The notes beneath the pieces were generated by a model. It worked only from the letters and a program-made list of their open reading frames with translations. It had not been told where the DNA came from and did no database searches. The position numbers and the translations under genes are program-made. A DNA stretch of 64,000 nucleotides from Geothrix sp. Its GTDB lineage: Bacteria > Acidobacteriota > Holophagae > Holophagales > Holophagaceae. Location: contig NZ_JAHRYQ010000001.1 of the NCBI RefSeq assembly GCF_020622065.1, positions 1-64,000 on the forward strand, written 5' to 3'. Below, piece by piece: positions 63,241 through 64,000 of this stretch. The first letter of the stretch is position 1. Each line of letters starts with the position of its first letter.

Positions 63241-64000
63241 ATGAACCGCCTCAGGAACCTCTTCGCCATCCCGGAGCTGCGCAAGCGGCTCCTCTTCACC
63301 CTGATCCTCCTGGCCATCTACCGCCTGGGGGTGCACGTCAGCGTGCCCGGGGTGAACGCCGAGAACCTGTCCGCCGCGCTGAAGCGCGGCGGTGGCGGGC
63401 TCTTCGACGTCGTTGACCTGTTCTCCGGTGGTGCGTTCAAGAAGTTCTCGGTCTTTGCCCTCGGCATCGCTCCCTACATCACGGCCAGCATCGTGCTGCA
63501 GTTGATGGGGGCCGTGGTGCCCTATCTGGAGAACCTCCAGAAGAAGGAAGGCGAAGCCGGCCGCCAGAAGATCAACCAGTGGACCCGCTACCTGACGGTA
63601 TTCCTGGCCTTCGTCCAGGGCATGGGCATCGCCTCCCTAGCCCAGAGCCAGAACGCCCCCGGCCTCGAAGTCGTGACCTCCTCGATGTCCCCGACGGCCT
63701 TCCGGCTGCTGGCGGCCTTCACGCTCTCTGTCGGCACGCTCTTCGTCATGTGGATCGGCGAGCAGATCACCGAGCGCGGCATCGGCAACGGCATCTCCCT
63801 GCTGATCTTCGCCGGCATCGTGGCGGGTCTACCCCAGGCCGTCACCACCCTGACCGTGATGATCTCCCAGTCCCTGAGGAACGCCCCGAATGTCCCGCCC
63901 CCGGGCATCTTCATCCTGCTCATCGCGGCGATGATCGTGGTGCTGCTGGCCGTGGTGCTGGTGGAAAACGCCTACCGGCGCATCCCCATCCACTACGCCC
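63241..64000 (+). CDS. secY: Preprotein translocase subunit SecY (5' part; runs off the window)
   Basis: 253 residues visible from ATG 63241. N-terminus [20 protein letters not shown], then a first helix, the plug region ([20 protein letters not shown]), helices 2-5 with [37 protein letters not shown] and part of the next helix pair, ending in [12 protein letters not shown] at the edge. Forms the protein-conducting channel. Usual position after rplO. Truncated by the window, not by mutation. Confidence 0.96.
   Translation, partial: MNRLRNLFAIPELRKRLLFTLILLAIYRLGVHVSVPGVNAENLSAALKRGGGGLFDVVDLFSGGAFKKFSVFALGIAPYITASIVLQLMGAVVPYLENLQKKEGEAGRQKINQWTRYLTVFLAFVQGMGIASLAQSQNAPGLEVVTSSMSPTAFRLLAAFTLSVGTLFVMWIGEQITERGIGNGISLLIFAGIVAGLPQAVTTLTVMISQSLRNAPNVPPPGIFILLIAAMIVVLLAVVLVENAYRRIPIHYA

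Overview
The window is about 64 kb of high-GC bacterial chromosome. Gene content points to an Acidobacteriota of the Holophagae type (Geothrix/Holophaga-like). This is an inference from a giant CXXCH/CX4CH multihaem lipoprotein cytochrome with a DUF5777 barrel, a type III glutamine synthetase, a class II DAHP synthase, a propeller-type sensor kinase and several large hybrid kinases. No marker gene settles the genus. I see no prophage, insertion sequence or CRISPR array.

Layout. Bases 1-94 are the 3' end of a 5S rRNA and its terminator, so an rRNA operon ends at the left edge. Next comes a translation block (thrS, infC with an ATT start, rpmI, rplT, pheS, pheT), then a small coiled-coil protein, zapA, a 6S RNA and rny (2-9 kb). 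A hybrid kinase and a DUF486 membrane protein follow (9-12.5 kb). A NarL-type two-component pair on the minus strand (12.5-16 kb) diverges from a four-gene cytochrome cluster (16.4-22.1 kb). That cluster encodes a lipoprotein with 30 haem-type motifs built as 6 + 3x8, a monohaem cytochrome c, a DUF5777 outer-membrane barrel, and a membrane protein with a P460-like C-terminus and one CXXCH. A hybrid kinase converges on it. Together they look like an electron conduit from inner membrane to cell surface with nearby sensory control.

From 24.5 to 50.5 kb the window holds housekeeping and small accessory genes in short, mixed-strand units: alaS and purH separated by a long inverted repeat, a solitary nuoG, an OB-fold lipoprotein, an LpxL-type acyltransferase with a sensor kinase, an EfpL-loop EF-P coupled to a zinc-knuckle-less rsgA, a Ser/Thr kinase, a CPBP protease, a DCC protein, a thioesterase, a serine hydrolase, class II DAHP synthase, an OmpR-type two-component pair, nadA, type III glutamine synthetase, a small barrel protein, hldE and an FmdB-type protein.

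From 50.5 kb to the right edge lie the str and S10-spc ribosomal operons in canonical order (rpsL-rpsG-fusA, then rpsJ through rplO and the start of secY). The exception is that tuf is missing between fusA and rpsJ, replaced by about 310 noncoding bases with hairpins, a terminator and a candidate promoter. A 188-base gap with a strong hairpin also separates rplX from rplE.

The most notable item is the 16.4-22.1 kb cytochrome cluster, especially the regular 8-motif, 311-residue repeat that mixes CX2CH, CX4CH and CX3CH at fixed positions.
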